Assembly: GCA_028583405.1 (NCBI GenBank)
Contig: CM053259.1
Span: 21,057,951 to 21,121,950 of the forward strand
Direction: 5' to 3'
Length of the DNA: 64,000 bases
Source of the DNA: Pogonophryne albipinna
Lineage: Eukaryota > Chordata > Actinopteri > Perciformes > Artedidraconidae
Below the pieces are notes generated by a model. It had not been told where the DNA came from and searched no databases. It was given only the letters and a program-made list of their open reading frames with translations. A program made the position numbers and the translations under genes. Positions within the stretch are counted from its first letter, which is position 1; each line of letters starts with the position of its first letter. This document shows positions 61,601-64,000 of the stretch, piece by piece.

Positions 61601-64000
61601 TCAAGGCACAGTTTCTCAGTATAAAAATGAACTTTCTGAGGTAGCACTAGCAGTGAACATCAATAAACATGAAAAGGAGGGTAAAACATAACTAAGTAAA
61701 TCATCAATGAGGAAAAGTCAGTGCCAAACAATTAAAATGTAAACTTTAGACTTGAAGTGCAATAAAAGACTTTAGCATAACTGAAGGGAAAAACTATATA
61801 AATACCTTATTGATCAAATAAAATATAAGCCAACAGAATCAAACAAGACAATAAATAAAGTGTCATAGTGTCCGCTGTCATAGCCCCCTGCGCCGCGCAC
61901 GGAGAGCCTCTTCCCCTCCCGCTCCCCCAGCCTCACCTACTGATTTTAATTTCACCATATATCAAGACCGATCGATTTCACAATGTCAGCGCACCTCTGC
62001 TTCCGTGTTGGTAGTTCAGTCCAAGTTGTTTGAGTGAGCAACACACTCTCACTCCATAATCGTCCAGGAGCGACGTTTGGTCAGTGTCCGTGGCGTGCAG
62101 TTGTGACGCTCCTAGGCTCCTTCAGCTTCATAAAGGGACGCAAATAGCTTTCAACTGATTGCAATGTGTTCCCATCTGCGGCGGGATTTGACGCTCATGG
62201 AAGCACGGCATTCGTTTGTGTCGGCTGCCCTTAAAGGCAATGTGAGCGTCCATTCTCATTGGATAACGGAGAATTGTACACCCGGAAGTAAGTATTCCCC
62301 TTACTGTCGATTGATTTTACAGTGATATCTGCACTACTCATCGACTAAAAAACACCAGATTATCCTTGTTAATTACACAACATTGATTGGTTTAAATTGT
62401 GTGCCATGCTTTTGTATTTTTCCCCTTCGATTCGGAGAAACAAATATTTTTTCGGAGTAAAGGATGGCAGAAGACACTACACTACCCAGAATCCCCAGCT
62501 ATCGTTTAGGACTACACCATGTGCTCTGTTTGACAAACCCCGTTTTTTTTCACCATTCATTCCAATGGCTGGGGTCTATGTCACGTGATCTTCAAATTTC
62601 TCCCTGCAGAAAAAAAAAAACATGGCCGAACTTCGTTTTATTCTCGGTGGAAAATGCCTATTTTAAAGTTAGTTAGTTTATTTTTTTTTATAGTTTAAAA
62701 AAAAATTCACATTTTTTTTTTTTTTTTATCACGATAGATACGATATCTCTGAAAAAGCATATCGTGGAGACCTAATATAGTCACGACGATATATATCGTC
62801 ATATCGCCCACCCCTACTTTGGATGTAGTATTCATGCTCTTGTTCATTTCAATCATTGTTCCACAACAAACATACCAAGTAGTTGATGAGATGGGAAATT
62901 CCGGTTAGGTGATCAATGATGTTATTCTTGTTGGCTCTGATGCGGCAGCAGTGACATAAGAAACAGTATGTGCGGCCATCTTCACCTCTGCATTCAACAA
63001 CCCGGAGAAGACCTGTGGCAAACACATGGAAGCAGCTTCTGTTAAAGCAGGAGTTTGACATTTTGGAAATGTAACTGATTTACTTTCTTGCAACAAGATA
63101 GATAACATCATTACCTATCTCAGTACTTATTAGTAGTAATAGAGGCGAAGTCCCGCCCATCTACTTCCGACCCATGGGACCTTATTTTGGAAAAATTATG
63201 TATTGAAGTCAATGGGGAGAGCAAGATTATCTTTCGATCCCGTTTGAATTGTGCCACGATTTACACATATGATGTTTGTCAATCTTAAAAACTAATTTCC
63301 ATGTCAAAAAAGTCACAATTTGTCGTAAAACTGTTGAAATATCAGACTATGGAAAATACGCAACTAGAAAGACTACAAATCCCAGAATCCCGGTCCCGCA
63401 TGCTGTCTCTTACGGAACCGACTAACTCCCCTTTTGTGTATGAACAGCTCTCAACATTCCCAGACTTGTAGTGATTTTCACCTCTTTTAATACTTTTTGC
63501 CTCATTCTGAAAGAAAGAAGTGAAATGTGCAAACGTGACAGCCGTCTTGGTGTGTGGTGCGAGACGGGAGATGTAGTTCATCGAGCGGTTTCACACAAAC
63601 AAAAGTGTTACTTCACAGTTTTACGACACTTTTTTTTTTTTTTTTAACTTGCAAAATTATCTTTTAAATTGACAAACATCATATGTGTAATTTGTGGCAC
63701 AATTCAAACGGGATCGAAAGATAATCTTTCTCTCCCCATTGACTTAAATACATAATTTTTCTGAAATAAGGTCCCATGGAGGTCCCCCGGAAAGGGAGGG
63801 ACTTCGCCTCTCTATGTAGCTAAAGACAGCAATGTGTATTTGGATGCCGTCTTTGCATGTATAGCCAAGTTTAAAGAATAACATGAGCTTGAAACATGGC
63901 TTGTGAATATGCTAGTAAATTGTATTTAGACGAGCTACAATAGGAAGACCTTTACATTTTGTGCTCACCAATAAGAGGCTCGGTTCCCGTGTAGCCATCC
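58690..64000 (-). CDS. ZnF gene B: zinc-finger protein with Q/N/Y-rich tail, 3' part
   Basis: The gene continues beyond the window. Exons that join in phase are 63969-64000 (partial), 62876-63012, 61187-61303, 60985-61042, 60017-60082 and 58690-59921. The second visible exon carries YCFLCHCCRIRANKNNIIDHLTGISH, a C2H2-like finger with extra cysteines and irregular spacing. The exon before it ends TGTEPLIG with the same phase-1 intron as AIIG in ZnF gene A. The exon after it (METHPEQVEV…KEEGRGEMK) matches the gene A exon in length (39 against 40 codons) and position. A basic stretch follows. The last exon, about 410 codons, is rich in Q, N, Y, G and S and probably disordered. I cannot name it. 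A nuclear nucleic-acid-binding role is inference from the finger. Confidence 0.75.
61353..62816. mobile_element. hAT-type element with intact 8-bp target duplication
   Basis: The ends are TAGGGGTGGGCGATAT and its inverted partner, with many CACGATA/TATCGTG words inside both ends. The identical 8-mer CTTTGGAT flanks it (61345-61352 and 62817-62824). The 1464-bp interior has no transposase. It lies in the ZnF gene B intron between the finger exon and the next. Confidence 0.9.
63141..63812. mobile_element. Fold-back element with about 150-bp inverted arms
   Basis: The left arm (63141-63295) and right arm (63661-63812) are inverted copies. They share AGGCGAAGTCCC, ATGGGACCTTATTT, AAAAATTATGTATT and CTTTCGATCCCGTTTGAATT. 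TA dinucleotides flank the outer ends, but a 2-base difference there leaves the target duplication unclear. The central part has no coding potential. It lies in the ZnF gene B intron at the window edge. Confidence 0.75.

Overview
The window is nuclear DNA of a bony fish, very probably a teleost. The evidence is split vertebrate genes with GT-AG introns, protein sequences closest to vertebrate NFYC and RPRD1A, and a fish-like repeat mix: hAT and piggyBac MITEs, a DIRS element, a Crypton, LINEs and tRNA-derived SINEs. I reconstructed exons by reading splice sites and checking that reading phase carries across every junction. No search was run.

Layout. Positions 1-11.8 kb contain no host gene that I can support. 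They hold a 5'-truncated LINE (about 1.8-3.2 kb), hAT remnants (5.2-7.5 kb) and a broken Crypton tyrosine-recombinase gene (9.9-11.6 kb). All four host genes lie on the minus strand, head to tail. In order of increasing coordinate they are nfyc (CDS 12828-22237, ten coding exons, 350 aa, possible first exon near 33.0 kb); an unrecognised matrin-type zinc-finger gene, 'ZnF gene A' (33709-43856, twelve exons, 734 aa); an rprd1a-like gene (45582-56998, seven exons, 286 aa); and the 3' part of a second zinc-finger gene, 'ZnF gene B' (58690 to beyond 64000). ZnF genes A and B share intron positions and phases around the zinc finger and look like diverged paralogues on either side of rprd1a.

The introns carry several elements with readable target-site duplications: three hAT-type elements with perfect 8-bp duplications (19.5, 39.8 and 61.4 kb), a piggyBac-type element with TTAA ends nested in one of them, an element with 22-bp terminal repeats beside an nfyc exon, and a long-armed fold-back element near 63.5 kb. 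The large first intron of rprd1a holds a degraded DIRS retrotransposon (about 50.9-55.7 kb). It appears to have landed in a piggyBac-type MITE and was itself hit by a LINE.

Functionally, NFYC is the histone-fold subunit of the CCAAT-binding factor NF-Y, and RPRD1A binds the RNA polymerase II C-terminal domain. The zinc-finger proteins are unplaced but look like nucleic-acid binders with long disordered tails. Points worth a second look are a duplicated nfyc exon with its own splice acceptor and an early stop, a cluster of CCAAT boxes near the possible nfyc first exon, an rprd1a reading frame that stops before the usual C-terminus, and a local duplication that places a copy of the rprd1a exon 1 splice donor in the 3' flank of ZnF gene B.
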